In this document: positions 17,499 to 25,587 of the stretch, piece by piece
How the letters are laid out: each line of letters starts with the position of its first letter
How positions within the stretch are numbered: position 1 is the first letter of the stretch
NCBI GenBank assembly: GCA_046049675.1
Contig: JBJORA010000120.1
Location: 1 to 35,997, forward strand
Length of the DNA: 35,997 nt
Reading direction: 5' to 3'
From: CAIXQW01 sp046049675
GTDB lineage: Bacteria > Bacteroidota > Bacteroidia > Chitinophagales > Chitinophagaceae
Notes under the pieces: generated by a model
Seen by the model: only the letters and a program-made list of their open reading frames with translations
Databases searched by the model: none
Told to the model about the DNA's origin: nothing
Made by a program: the position numbers and the translations under genes

Positions 17499-18503
17499 AT
17501 GCTGAAACAAAATAACTATACTAAGACCTTCACAAATTTTACAGCTTTGTGGGCGGTTGTAGAAAGTGGATTTGGCGGTGTTTTGCATGCATTTAATTTA
17601 CCTTTTACAGGCATTGTGCTTGGCGGTTTTTCTGTACTAATTGTAAGGTGTTTGGCTTTGCACACGAATCATGTGTTTAGAGACATTGTTGCGGCAACGC
17701 TAATCGTTGCTGCTATTAAAGCATTGGCTAATCCTATTACTTCTCCTTTTGCATATATTGCATTGGGTTTTCAAGGTATACTAGGTGCAATTATTTATAG
17801 TATTAATCGCACAAACTTTTTATCGCATATTGTGTATGCACCAATTGCTATTGTAGAAAGTGCTGTACAAAAACTGCTGATGATGACGCTATTCTTTGGC
17901 GCCACATTTTGGAAAGGTGTTGAAGCGATAAGTATAGCAGTAAACAAGGCGCTAGGAATCGAAAATGCAAATCACTATAGTTTGTTGTTTGTAAATATTG
18001 GTATTTACCTAACGTGGGGAATTGTTCTTGCTTTTTGGTTGCATGCTCTACCAAAGCAAATTGCTGCTCGGGAAGTTCAGTACAGAGCATTGCTTGCTTC
18101 TCTGCCAGTAAATAGCGATGAAGCAGAACAGCGTAAAAGCAAGCCTTTACTATCACGGAAAAAACTGCTAGCCTTAGTTGCAATTGGTTTATTGCTTGCG
18201 TACCTAGTGCCTAGTGGAGGACAAATTGCAAATGCATTTTTGTTTTTGTTACGTACCTTACTAATAGTGGCTTTGTGGTATTTATTGGTAGTACCAATTT
18301 TTTCTAGGTTTGCACAAAAGCGAGCGCTACAAACTGCTAATAGTAATTCTCAATATGGCGTAGTTGTTGGTGCCTTGCCTCGTTACAGACAGATATTAAA
18401 ACTTGTACAGCACCATGTAAATACCCAGTACAAAGGCTATCGCCGCATTAAGGAATTTGTAATTGGTATGCTTACAATAGCAATGATAGATGATGCAGCC
18501 TAA
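17499..18503 (+). CDS. Multi-pass membrane protein of unknown function
   Basis: A 334-residue protein with about eight hydrophobic helices, among them LWAVVESGFGGVLHAF, FTGIVLGGFSVLIVRCLAL, IALGFQGILGAIIYSI, LLMMTLFFGATF, VNIGIYLTWGIVLAFWL, ALVAIGLLLAYLVPSGG and LFLLRTLLIVALWYLLVV. A basic/polar loop (SDEAEQRKSKPLLSRKK) separates the first six from the last two. Gly-rich helices and the adjacent NTPase gene are loosely reminiscent of transporter membrane components such as ECF S-components, but I recognise no family. It starts 3 bp after the TPR protein gene and its last 14 bases overlap the NTPase gene. Translation is therefore likely coupled and the two products may interact. Confidence 0.75.
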   Translation: MLKQNNYTKTFTNFTALWAVVESGFGGVLHAFNLPFTGIVLGGFSVLIVRCLALHTNHVFRDIVAATLIVAAIKALANPITSPFAYIALGFQGILGAIIYSINRTNFLSHIVYAPIAIVESAVQKLLMMTLFFGATFWKGVEAISIAVNKALGIENANHYSLLFVNIGIYLTWGIVLAFWLHALPKQIAAREVQYRALLASLPVNSDEAEQRKSKPLLSRKKLLALVAIGLLLAYLVPSGGQIANAFLFLLRTLLIVALWYLLVVPIFSRFAQKRALQTANSNSQYGVVVGALPRYRQILKLVQHHVNTQYKGYRRIKEFVIGMLTIAMIDDAA

Positions 18504-18990
18504 AATTTATATCTTAAGTGCGCCTGTACACAGCGGTAAAACAACGGCCTTGCAACATTGGCTGGCAACAGGCGTGGATGCTGCTGGGATTCTTTGTCCA
18601 GATGTAGATGGTCTGCGTATGGTTTTGGATATCAGCACGCAACAGCAGGTACAGCTGCAAAAATCCGTAAGTACACATCCTACTGATATTTGCATTGGCA
18701 AGTATGTATTTAGTGCTGATGGTTTTGCAAAAGCACAAGAACTTTTGCTGCGTGCACAGTCATCAGATGCGAAGTTTTTGGTAGTTGATGAAATTGGCAA
18801 GCTAGAATTAAATGGCAAAGGTTTAGAACCCGCATTAAGCCAAATACTGAAAAATTATAGGGAGCATAGCCAACAGCTTTTACTTGTAGTTCGCGATTAT
18901 TTGTTGGAAGATGTGATTGCACATTATGAATTGCAAGAAGCCACAGTGATAGATAAAGACGAACTCTTATCTTTACAGTATGGCGCTTAA
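18490..18990 (+). CDS. P-loop NTPase, THEP1-like
   Basis: A 166-residue protein. The Walker A-like loop is APVHSGKTT (Ala11 to Thr19) with Ala in place of the first Gly. Walker B is FLVVDEIGKLEL (D100, E101), followed by KGLEPALSQIL. The DEIG[KM][LM]E pattern and small size match the nucleoside-triphosphatase (THEP1/NTPase_1) family. The gene is wedged between the membrane protein (14-bp overlap) and mobA-fdhD (11-bp overlap). That position suggests a role in molybdenum-cofactor maturation or transport, possibly analogous to the P-loop protein MobB that accompanies MobA in other bacteria. This is inference from context. Confidence 0.8.
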   Translation: MMQPKIYILSAPVHSGKTTALQHWLATGVDAAGILCPDVDGLRMVLDISTQQQVQLQKSVSTHPTDICIGKYVFSADGFAKAQELLLRAQSSDAKFLVVDEIGKLELNGKGLEPALSQILKNYREHSQQLLLVVRDYLLEDVIAHYELQEATVIDKDELLSLQYGA

Positions 18991-20359
18991 GGGTCTTGTA
19001 CTAGCAGGTGGCGATAGCACACGCATGGGAATGTCCAAGGCTATGGTCAACTATCATGGCGTGCCGCAGTGGCAATTCGTACAAAATTTGCTTTATAAGT
19101 ATTGCGAACAAGTATTTGTAAGTGTTAAAGCAACTAATGACACCATTGATGCACCGCAAATCGTGGATCAGGCTCAGTTTATGGACTGTGGTCCATTGGC
19201 AGGATTAATGTCTGCACATGCTACATATCCGCAAGATGATTGGTTTATAGTTGCTGTTGACTATCCTTTTTTTGAACTGCCAGATTTTAGGCATTTACAC
19301 GCTAGTCATATTACTACAAATCGCACTACCGTTATGCGGCATGCAGATAGCGATTTTTTTGAGCCTTGGCTTGGTATTTATACATGCGAATTTTTACAAA
19401 GCGCGGCAAAACACATCGCAAATGGCGAAAATTCTTTGCAGCGCATTTTTAGGCAGTTAAGTATAGACGAATGTTTGCCGCTGGATGCTTCGCATATTGT
19501 AAGTTGTAATTCTACTTTGCAAATGCAGGATGCGCAGCGCTTGCTAAGTATGCGCAAAGGCTTAGTAAAAACGAATGTGCTTAAGTACAAAAGCGAAAAC
19601 TATACTGCCATAGAAGACGAATTAGCTGTAGAAGAGCCATTAGAAATTGCAATTGAGTATAGTGCTGCAAGCAGCCGTGAAACGACCATCATTGCTGTAA
19701 CAATGCGTACGCCCGGTCATGACGAGCAGTTAGCACTTGGCTTTTTATACACTGAGCAAATCATCAAACAATTTTCCGAAGTACACGAAGTACAACTTGG
19801 CACGAATAACCGTGTTACTGTGCTGCTTAATGAAGATGCTAAGCCACAATTACAACAAGCGCAACGCAATTTTTATACAACAAGCAGCTGCGGTATTTGT
19901 GGCAAGGCTAGTATAGAAGCTGTGCAGCTAGCCTTTGATTCGCTTGACTTGCAAAAGATCCAGCGCATTGATGAAAAAGTACTTTTTTCTTTGCCTAAGC
20001 AACTTAATGAAACCCAAACATTGTTTGCAAGAACTGGTGCTGTACATGCCTCTGCATTGTTTGATGTTCAAGGTAAGTTACTTACTGTTTTTGAAGATGT
20101 AGGCCGACATAATGCACTAGATAAGTTGGTAGGCCATTACTTTAGGGAGAAGCAATTGCCTTTGAACAATCATATCTTGCTATTAAGTGGTCGCGCAAGT
20201 TTTGAATTGATTCAAAAGGCGCTAGGTGCGGGCATAGGCATAGTTTGTAGCATCGGCGCGCCAAGTAGTCTAGCTGTGCAGCTGGCCAATGATTCTAATA
20301 TCTTGCTCATTGGTTTTTTGAAGGCATATAAATTTGTGCAGTACACGATGTTACGCTAG
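18980..20359 (+). CDS. MobA-FdhD fusion: Mo-cofactor nucleotidyltransferase and sulfurtransferase
   Basis: A 459-residue two-domain protein. Residues 1-190 are MobA-like: LVLAGGDSTRMGMSKAMV (nucleotide-binding loop), CGPLAGLMSA, and VAVDYPFFEL with metal-binding Asp94. This domain attaches GMP to molybdopterin. Residues about 197-459 are FdhD: TPGHDEQLALGFLYTE, SSCGICGKASI (Cys304, Cys307), FARTGAVHASALF, FEDVGRHNALDKLVG and LSGRASFELIQKA. This domain transfers sulfur to the Mo-bis-MGD cofactor of formate dehydrogenase-like enzymes. The linker is short and no start lies between the domains, so one polypeptide is made. It overlaps the NTPase gene by 11 bp and converges by 4 bp with the molybdoenzyme it probably serves. 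Confidence 0.93.
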   Translation: MALKGLVLAGGDSTRMGMSKAMVNYHGVPQWQFVQNLLYKYCEQVFVSVKATNDTIDAPQIVDQAQFMDCGPLAGLMSAHATYPQDDWFIVAVDYPFFELPDFRHLHASHITTNRTTVMRHADSDFFEPWLGIYTCEFLQSAAKHIANGENSLQRIFRQLSIDECLPLDASHIVSCNSTLQMQDAQRLLSMRKGLVKTNVLKYKSENYTAIEDELAVEEPLEIAIEYSAASSRETTIIAVTMRTPGHDEQLALGFLYTEQIIKQFSEVHEVQLGTNNRVTVLLNEDAKPQLQQAQRNFYTTSSCGICGKASIEAVQLAFDSLDLQKIQRIDEKVLFSLPKQLNETQTLFARTGAVHASALFDVQGKLLTVFEDVGRHNALDKLVGHYFREKQLPLNNHILLLSGRASFELIQKALGAGIGIVCSIGAPSSLAVQLANDSNILLIGFLKAYKFVQYTMLR

Positions 20360-22665
20360 GCGTGTGTATGCGGCACTATACTCACAATGACACTTTTGCT
20401 CGTTGGCGTATTACTGCGATCGGCGGTGCTTTTAATCGGCACTAGCACATTAGTTTCTGGGAAATAGGTAGCAATGCATTGCCTTGGGATATTGTAGGGT
20501 ATTATCAAAAATTTACTTGCTACACGCTTCACGCCATCGCTAGTATTAATTAGGTCAACCACATCTTTCTTAGCAAAACCAGCTTCTTGCATATCATGCT
20601 CATTCATTAGCACTACACGACGTTCGTTAAGTATACCACGATAGCGGTCGTCTAAGCCATAAATCGTTGTATTAAACTGATCGTGACTACGAATAGTCAT
20701 CATCAAATATTCTCCTTGTGGTACTTGAATTTCTTCTACGGCGCTGGTCGTAAAATTTGCCTTAGCATTATGCGTCTTAAATTCGCCAATACGACTACCG
20801 TTAGGCAGGTAAAATCCTTCTTTGTTGCGTACTCTGATATTGTAAGCGTCAAAGCCCGGTATCGTTTTTTCAATAGCATCGCGAATATGATCGTAGTGCT
20901 GTAAGTATAAATCCCAATTCACAAGGCTGCGGTCGCCAAGTGTAGCCTTTGCTAAATGGCATACTATTGCAGGCTCGCTATGTAATTCAGTACTAATCGG
21001 TTTTAAGGACCCTTTACTCATATGCACGACGCCCATGCTATTTTCTACCGTTACAAACTGATTGTCGCCGCCTGTATTGTCAATATCAGTACGAGCTAAG
21101 CACGGAAGAATGATGGCTTCTTTACCATGAATCAAATGGCTGCGGTTGAGCTTAGTGCTAACGTGCACAGTTAAGTCGGTTCTGCGCAAGGCCTCTGCTG
21201 TAAACTCGGTGTCAGGTGTTGCGCTTAAGAAGTTGCCACCCATGGCTATAAACACTTTTGCTTTGCCTTGGTGCATCGCTTCTATACATTCCACCACATC
21301 GTAGCCGTGTTCTTGAGGAGGTGTAAAAGAAAAGACCCGTTGAATATTATCTAAAAATATTTGTGGCGGCTTTTCATATATGCCCATCGTACGATCGCCT
21401 TGTACATTGCTATGACCACGAACAGGGCAAGTGCCAGCACCAGGTTTGCCAATGCTGCCTTTCATGAGCAGTATATTTACCACATCCTGAATGGTGGTTA
21501 CAGCGTTTTTGTGCTGTGTTAAGCCCATAGCCCAACATGCAATAATCTTTTGCTTTGTAGCTAGGATATTGGCAACTTCACGAATTTGCTTTTCTTCAAC
21601 ACCACTAACGCGCACAAGTTCTGCAAAGTTTTGTTGCCTGATATTTTTTTCAAAGCTTTCGTAACCCGCGGTTTGTTTAGTAATAAAATCTTTATCTATC
21701 ACAGTGCCTGGCGCGGCATCTTCTGCTTCAAGCAATAAGTACATTATAGCTTTTAGCAAAGCCATATCACCATTGATGCGCACTTGTACATAGATATCTG
21801 TAAGTTTGGCCTTTATGCCTAATGCGCCTTTTACTTCCTGCGGATTGGCAAAGTTTAATAGGCCAGTTTCTACAATAGGGTTTACGGAAATAATTGTAGC
21901 GCCATTTTCTTTCGCCTTTTTTAAGGCACTCAACATACGGGGATGATTAGTGCCCGGATTTTGACCGAGAATGATAATGACTTGTGTATTATAAAAGTCT
22001 TCGAGCTTTACGCTGCCTTTGCCAATACCAACAGTTTCACTAAGTGCAACGCCACTACTTTCGTGGCACATATTGCTGCAATCCGGTAGATTATTGGTGC
22101 CATACTCGCGAACAAACAATTGATACAAAAATGCAGCCTCATTGCTTGTGCGACCACTTGTATAAAACACGGCTTCGTGCGGCGATGATAAGGCATTAAG
22201 CGCCTTGCCGATTTTTGCATAAGCTGCTTGCCACGAAATTGGCTTGTAATGTGTTGCGCCTGCTGGCAAATACATTGGTTGTGCTACACGACCTTTTTTA
22301 CCAATTTCATAATCATTAAGCAAGCTTAAATCGTAAATGCTGTTTTTGGCAAAAAATGCAGCGTCTAATTTTTTTGTCGTGGCTTCTTCTGCAATGGCTT
22401 TTGCGCCATTTTCGCAATACTCGGCAATGCCGCTGCGCTCATCATCGGGGTCGGGCCATGCACAACCAGGACAATCCACACCGCCTTTTTGATTTAGGCT
22501 TAACAATGCCTTCATACCACGCGCTATTGGCATTTCTCCAAAGACGTGTTTGGCACTGCTAATAACAGCAGGTATACCCGCAGCAGTTTGCTTAGGTTCT
22601 GTAAGCTTTATACCAGTAAACTCTTCTGGATTTTCAGCATCAGGTATTTGCTTGTGGTCGGCCAT
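20356..22665 (-). CDS. FdhF/YdeP-family molybdopterin oxidoreductase
   Basis: A 769-residue protein, the usual length of YdeP-type enzymes. The N-terminus has QKGGVDCPGCAWPDPD (Cys65, Cys68) and AEYCENG. Molybdopterin-fold motifs follow: YTSGRTSNEAAFLYQLFVRE, CSNMCHESSG, ILGQNPGTNHPRML, CWAMGLTQHKN, GKPGAGTCPVRGHSNVQGDR and FIAMGGNFLSATPD. Cys200 in NMCHESSG aligns by motif with the Mo-ligating Sec/Cys of formate dehydrogenase H (inferred). The substrate of this subfamily is uncertain, and formate is not proven. No signal peptide is seen, so it is cytoplasmic. The stop overlaps mobA-fdhD, and the upstream DUF7009-like gene is 14 bp away. Confidence 0.9.
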   Translation of the reverse strand: MADHKQIPDAENPEEFTGIKLTEPKQTAAGIPAVISSAKHVFGEMPIARGMKALLSLNQKGGVDCPGCAWPDPDDERSGIAEYCENGAKAIAEEATTKKLDAAFFAKNSIYDLSLLNDYEIGKKGRVAQPMYLPAGATHYKPISWQAAYAKIGKALNALSSPHEAVFYTSGRTSNEAAFLYQLFVREYGTNNLPDCSNMCHESSGVALSETVGIGKGSVKLEDFYNTQVIIILGQNPGTNHPRMLSALKKAKENGATIISVNPIVETGLLNFANPQEVKGALGIKAKLTDIYVQVRINGDMALLKAIMYLLLEAEDAAPGTVIDKDFITKQTAGYESFEKNIRQQNFAELVRVSGVEEKQIREVANILATKQKIIACWAMGLTQHKNAVTTIQDVVNILLMKGSIGKPGAGTCPVRGHSNVQGDRTMGIYEKPPQIFLDNIQRVFSFTPPQEHGYDVVECIEAMHQGKAKVFIAMGGNFLSATPDTEFTAEALRRTDLTVHVSTKLNRSHLIHGKEAIILPCLARTDIDNTGGDNQFVTVENSMGVVHMSKGSLKPISTELHSEPAIVCHLAKATLGDRSLVNWDLYLQHYDHIRDAIEKTIPGFDAYNIRVRNKEGFYLPNGSRIGEFKTHNAKANFTTSAVEEIQVPQGEYLMMTIRSHDQFNTTIYGLDDRYRGILNERRVVLMNEHDMQEAGFAKKDVVDLINTSDGVKRVASKFLIIPYNIPRQCIATYFPETNVLVPIKSTADRSNTPTSKSVIVSIVPHTHA

Positions 22666-22679
22666 GGTTGAGATTTGCG

Positions 22680-23048
22680 CTAGCAGGTTTTGTTTGGGTT
22701 AGGGTAGTTGTCGCTTTGGTCTTCGTCGGTATGATCTAGGCAGACAAAATCTTTTTCTAATAGCATTGATAAGGTATTACCATTCTGCAATGTCATTATA
22801 TTTTTATGGGTGATGATATCGTTGGTGTACCATGTATCTGCATCTTGCTTTGGAAAAAACAAAGTAATTGTTTGTCCATTAAATACTGCAGCTAATTGTT
22901 GATGCACTTCACTCACTTGAATGCAATAGCTAAAAACAGCGTCATTAAATTCTGTGCGTGCACTAATGCTGCCATTGGTACATAGCGTCTGCACTTCTCG
23001 CTTGCTAAGTCTAAAGCGCACCGAATTGTCTTTTATTCTTATTTTCAT
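22680..23048 (-). CDS. Small DUF7009-like protein
   Basis: A 122-residue protein beginning MKIRIKDNSVRFRLSKREV, the opening typical of the small DUF7009-type family seen in Bacteroidota. It ends in a polar tail (DEDQSDNYPNPNKTC) with no membrane segment. It lies 14 bp upstream of the YdeP-like oxidoreductase on the same strand, in the same likely transcript. From that position it may be an accessory protein of the molybdoenzyme; no catalytic motif is visible. The family assignment rests on the N-terminal sequence pattern. Confidence 0.7.
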   Translation of the reverse strand: MKIRIKDNSVRFRLSKREVQTLCTNGSISARTEFNDAVFSYCIQVSEVHQQLAAVFNGQTITLFFPKQDADTWYTNDIITHKNIMTLQNGNTLSMLLEKDFVCLDHTDEDQSDNYPNPNKTC

Positions 23049-23061
23049 AATAAGCCTGCTG

Positions 23062-23094
23062 TAAAATTAAGGCATTTTACCTAGCATAGTGCAA
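23062..23094 (-). promoter_or_regulatory. Putative promoter of the DUF7009/FdhF operon
   Basis: On the minus strand TAATTTTA (23069-23062) is a TAnnTTTR -7 match 13 bp before the ATG. TTG (23094-23092) lies 22 bp upstream as a possible -33 element. Confidence 0.45.
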
Positions 23095-23204
23095 TATCGC
23101 TAGGGCTTAAGGGCTAGATATTTTCTTGTTTTTGACACTGTAGCTAACAGCTTTTTAACCCACGCGTAGTTTTTTGCTAACACAGTGCGGCACACTAATG
23201 GCTC

Positions 23205-23212
23205 TACCTTTA
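23205..23212 (+). promoter_or_regulatory. Putative -7 element (TACCTTTA)
   Basis: TACCTTTA lies 24 bp before the ATG at 23237, the same octamer at the same distance as before the cytochrome peroxidase gene. The nearest TTTG (23173-23176) is 28 bp upstream, which is longer than usual spacing. Confidence 0.4.
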
Positions 23213-23236
23213 TTGAAACCAAAAAGTAATTGAGAA

Positions 23237-23629
23237 ATGAGAAAGCTATTATTTTTATTGCCAATGCTCGCTATGTTTTTTATGCAATGCGGCAAAACAG
23301 AAATGTATCAAGACATCCAAGGCGAGTATGTTGGCTACAGCACAATTAACAGTGATCCCGATTGTACGCATGCATTGGAAGTACGTGTTACAGGTGCAAA
23401 TTTTACAGTTACAGAAGCAATCAGTAAATACGATAAATTTAGACATGCCTCATTAAGTGGTCGCACTGATAGCGATGTGAACATGACCTATATATTGTAC
23501 TACGACAACAATGGTGCGCCGCAATATGCAACAGATAGATACTATCTTTTCTTTGATGGCGTTAACTTAGAACTGGTTGACGATAAAGGCAATAACAAGG
23601 TGCATCGCTTTGTATTAAAACGCAAATAA
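23237..23629 (+). CDS. Small lipoprotein, unknown
   Basis: A 130-residue protein with a lipoprotein signal peptide (LLFLLPMLAMFFMQC, lipobox Cys18). The mature part is a compact beta-rich domain (IQGEYVGYSTINSDPDCTHALEVRVTG, MTYILYYDNNGAPQYATDRYYLFFDG, LELVDDKGNNKVHRFVLKRK). The outline resembles the lipocalin-like small lipoproteins that are common in Bacteroidota, but no specific family is recognised. It is a single gene with its own promoter-like element, divergent from the molybdoenzyme operon. A weak hairpin lies just after it. Confidence 0.75.
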   Translation: MRKLLFLLPMLAMFFMQCGKTEMYQDIQGEYVGYSTINSDPDCTHALEVRVTGANFTVTEAISKYDKFRHASLSGRTDSDVNMTYILYYDNNGAPQYATDRYYLFFDGVNLELVDDKGNNKVHRFVLKRK

Positions 23630-23639
23630 GACCCTGTTA

Positions 23640-23656
23640 GGTTTTACATAAAAACC
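23640..23656 (+). terminator. Weak hairpin, possible terminator
   Basis: GGTTTT, loop ACATA, AAAACC form a 6-bp stem 11 bp after the lipoprotein stop. There is no clean T-run downstream, so termination is uncertain. Confidence 0.3.
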
Positions 23657-23715
23657 AACCATCATAATATTTTACCAGCAATACACTTGGTGTAATGCGG
23701 TTGACGATTTGCTGT

Positions 23716-23723
23716 TATCTTTA
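23716..23723 (+). promoter_or_regulatory. Putative -7 element (TATCTTTA) deciding the start of the permease gene
   Basis: TATCTTTA lies 4 bp before the ATG at 23728. If it is used, transcription starts almost at that ATG and the upstream in-frame ATG at 23695 cannot be on the mRNA. No good -33 element is seen. Confidence 0.35.
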
Positions 23724-23727
23724 CCCT

Positions 23728-24783
23728 ATGCAGCAAATACACCCAAATATTGTAAGACAGTTTTTCTTTCTTGCCTTGCTTGTTGTGCTTGGCTTGTTTA
23801 TGGCAAAACACTTGATGTTCTTGCTTGCACCTGCTTTAGGCGCAATTGCATGCTATGTGGTGCTGCGCAACCTTATGATAAGGCTAGTGGTAGTGCATAA
23901 GTGGCGCAAATGGGTAGCTTCGCTTACATTAATTCTTGCAACGCTTACACTTGTGATTGCTCCCTGCATTTGGCTTGGTAATTTGGCCTATCACAAGTTG
24001 GCGCCTGTTGTACAAAATCCATCTATGGTGCAAGAAAATTTTAATAGCATCGTAGAATTTGTGCATCAGAAGACGGGTGTGGAGTTGTTGCAAAAAAGTT
24101 ACATAGAAAAAATTAACGGCGTGCTCATGCAGCAAAGCCAAAAGATATTAGGTGGCACATTGCAGACCTTGGGTATTTTGGGTATGATGCTTTTGCTGTT
24201 GTACTTTATGTTGTATCAAACTACAGATGTTGAGCGATGGCTAAGGCAGCGTTTGCCATTTAGAGATAAGAATAAAACAAAGATAATAAAGAAAACGCGC
24301 GACCTTGTTTATAGTAATGCGATTGGTGTGCCACTCGTAGCAATTTTGCAGGGTATCGTGGCCATGATTGGTTATTTTTTATTTGGTGCGAGCGAGCCTT
24401 TGCTGATGGGTATTGTTACTATTTTTGCAGCATTTGTGCCTGTAGTAGGTGCAATGCTAGTGTATGTGCCTCTCGGTTTATTTTTACTGAGCAAAGGCGA
24501 TATGTGGCATGGCATTGCTGTTATCGCCTGGGGCTTAGTGGTTGTTGGCAGTGTAGATAATGTCGCACGATTTTGGCTACAAAAGCGCATGGCCAATGTA
24601 CATCCTTTGGTAACGATTTTTGGCGTAATCATGGGTATGGAAGTATTTGGCTTTCTAGGCATTATCTTCGGCCCGATATTGATTAGTTTGTTTAGCATGC
24701 TCGTATCGGTTTATTTAGACGAATTTGGCTATGTAGATGCCGATGATGTAGAACATCCTTATGATAAAGGAGGAGAAATATAA
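23728..24783 (+). CDS. AI-2E family transporter (YdiK/PerM-like permease)
   Basis: A 351-residue protein from the ATG at 23728. An in-frame ATG at 23695 would add 11 residues lying in the probable promoter. About seven or eight membrane helices are seen in the family layout: two at the start (FFFLALLVVLGLFMAKHLMFLLAPALGAI), a periplasmic helical region (VQENFNSIVEFVHQKTGVELL), and a membrane block with GVPLVAILQGIVAMIGYFLFG, PVVGAMLVYVPLGLFLL and FGFLGIIFGPILISLF. The P-x-x-G and G-x-[IF]-x-G-P motifs are characteristic. The family exports various small molecules or ions; the substrate here is unknown. Confidence 0.88.
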   Translation: MQQIHPNIVRQFFFLALLVVLGLFMAKHLMFLLAPALGAIACYVVLRNLMIRLVVVHKWRKWVASLTLILATLTLVIAPCIWLGNLAYHKLAPVVQNPSMVQENFNSIVEFVHQKTGVELLQKSYIEKINGVLMQQSQKILGGTLQTLGILGMMLLLLYFMLYQTTDVERWLRQRLPFRDKNKTKIIKKTRDLVYSNAIGVPLVAILQGIVAMIGYFLFGASEPLLMGIVTIFAAFVPVVGAMLVYVPLGLFLLSKGDMWHGIAVIAWGLVVVGSVDNVARFWLQKRMANVHPLVTIFGVIMGMEVFGFLGIIFGPILISLFSMLVSVYLDEFGYVDADDVEHPYDKGGEI

Positions 24784-24815
24784 ATTTTTTTATTAAAAGT
24801 TTTAATGCTTAATAA

Positions 24816-24823
24816 TACATTTG
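24816..24823 (+). promoter_or_regulatory. -7 element (TACATTTG) deciding the start of the lipoprotein gene
   Basis: TACATTTG is an exact TAnnTTTG match 5 bp before the ATG at 24829. An alternative in-frame ATG (24805) lies upstream of this element and would not be transcribed from it. TTTA at 24789-24792, 23 bp upstream, may be the -33 element. Confidence 0.55.
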
Positions 24824-24828
24824 TAGCT

Positions 24829-25581
24829 ATGAAAATAATGAAGTGGACTTTAAGTCTTTTAGCGGGACTAATGATGTTTGCAAGTTGCGGCACTATTGAA
24901 GAAGATATTTACATTAGTAAAAACGGCGACGGTAATTATGTGCTAAAAAGCGATATGTTGCCGATGCTCAAAGGATTTGCTAGTTCTATGGGAGAGGGTG
25001 ATGTGAATATTGAAGACAAACTTTGGAAGGATTTTCCAGGAGAAGAAGTTGATAGTATAATTGATCTGCGCTCTCGTATGACTGAGGAACAACTAGCAGA
25101 TCCGAAAATGGCAAAGCTTTTAGACAAAATGGAGGTATTTATGCGCGGTTCACGCAAAAGTGGTGTATTGTACATGGGGGCACAAATGAAATTTGCGAGT
25201 ATTGCAGACCTTAATGCACTTAGCAGTGCTGGAGAAACGCAAGATGGCACTGAATCTGCTCCTACAAGTGAACCAGGTGCTATGCCAACAAGCTTACCTA
25301 TAAGTAAAGAACGCAAATTTACCTTAGCTAATAATACTTTAACATGCACAGACAAGGGGCAAAATACAATGGAGGACTTGAGCATGAAGGAGCAAGTGAT
25401 GGTCAATAAAATGATTAAGGATGCCGAGTTTATCACGCGCATCCATTCTAAAGATAGAATTAAGAAAGCTAGTGGTTTTGGCCTTGTATCATTCAACGAT
25501 AGTGTGGCTACTTTCAAATACGACTTTCAGCGTATGAGTAAGGGCAAAGACAAGCAGAATTTTGTAATAGAATTCTATTAA
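24829..25581 (+). CDS. Lipoprotein of unknown function
   Basis: A 250-residue protein from the ATG at 24829, with a lipoprotein signal peptide MKIMKWTLSLLAGLMMFASC (Cys20). The mature protein begins GTIEEDIYISKNGDGNYVLKSDML. It contains acidic, Met-rich helices (FASSMGEGDVNIEDKLWKDF, MTEEQLADPKMAKLLDKMEVF), a Ser/Thr/Pro/Glu-rich linker (about residues 138-160), and a C-terminal strand-rich part. No family is recognised. The start was chosen because a consensus -7 element sits between it and the upstream ATG at 24805, and because it gives a standard lipoprotein signal. It converges with the dehydrogenase gene, with 6 bp between the stops. Confidence 0.75.
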   Translation: MKIMKWTLSLLAGLMMFASCGTIEEDIYISKNGDGNYVLKSDMLPMLKGFASSMGEGDVNIEDKLWKDFPGEEVDSIIDLRSRMTEEQLADPKMAKLLDKMEVFMRGSRKSGVLYMGAQMKFASIADLNALSSAGETQDGTESAPTSEPGAMPTSLPISKERKFTLANNTLTCTDKGQNTMEDLSMKEQVMVNKMIKDAEFITRIHSKDRIKKASGFGLVSFNDSVATFKYDFQRMSKGKDKQNFVIEFY

Positions 25582-25587
25582 ACCTTA

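Noticed and set aside
24936..25517. 193-codon minus-strand frame inside the lipoprotein gene
   Set aside because: It is completely covered by a plus-strand gene with a good lipoprotein signal and a consensus promoter, and its sequence shows no domain.
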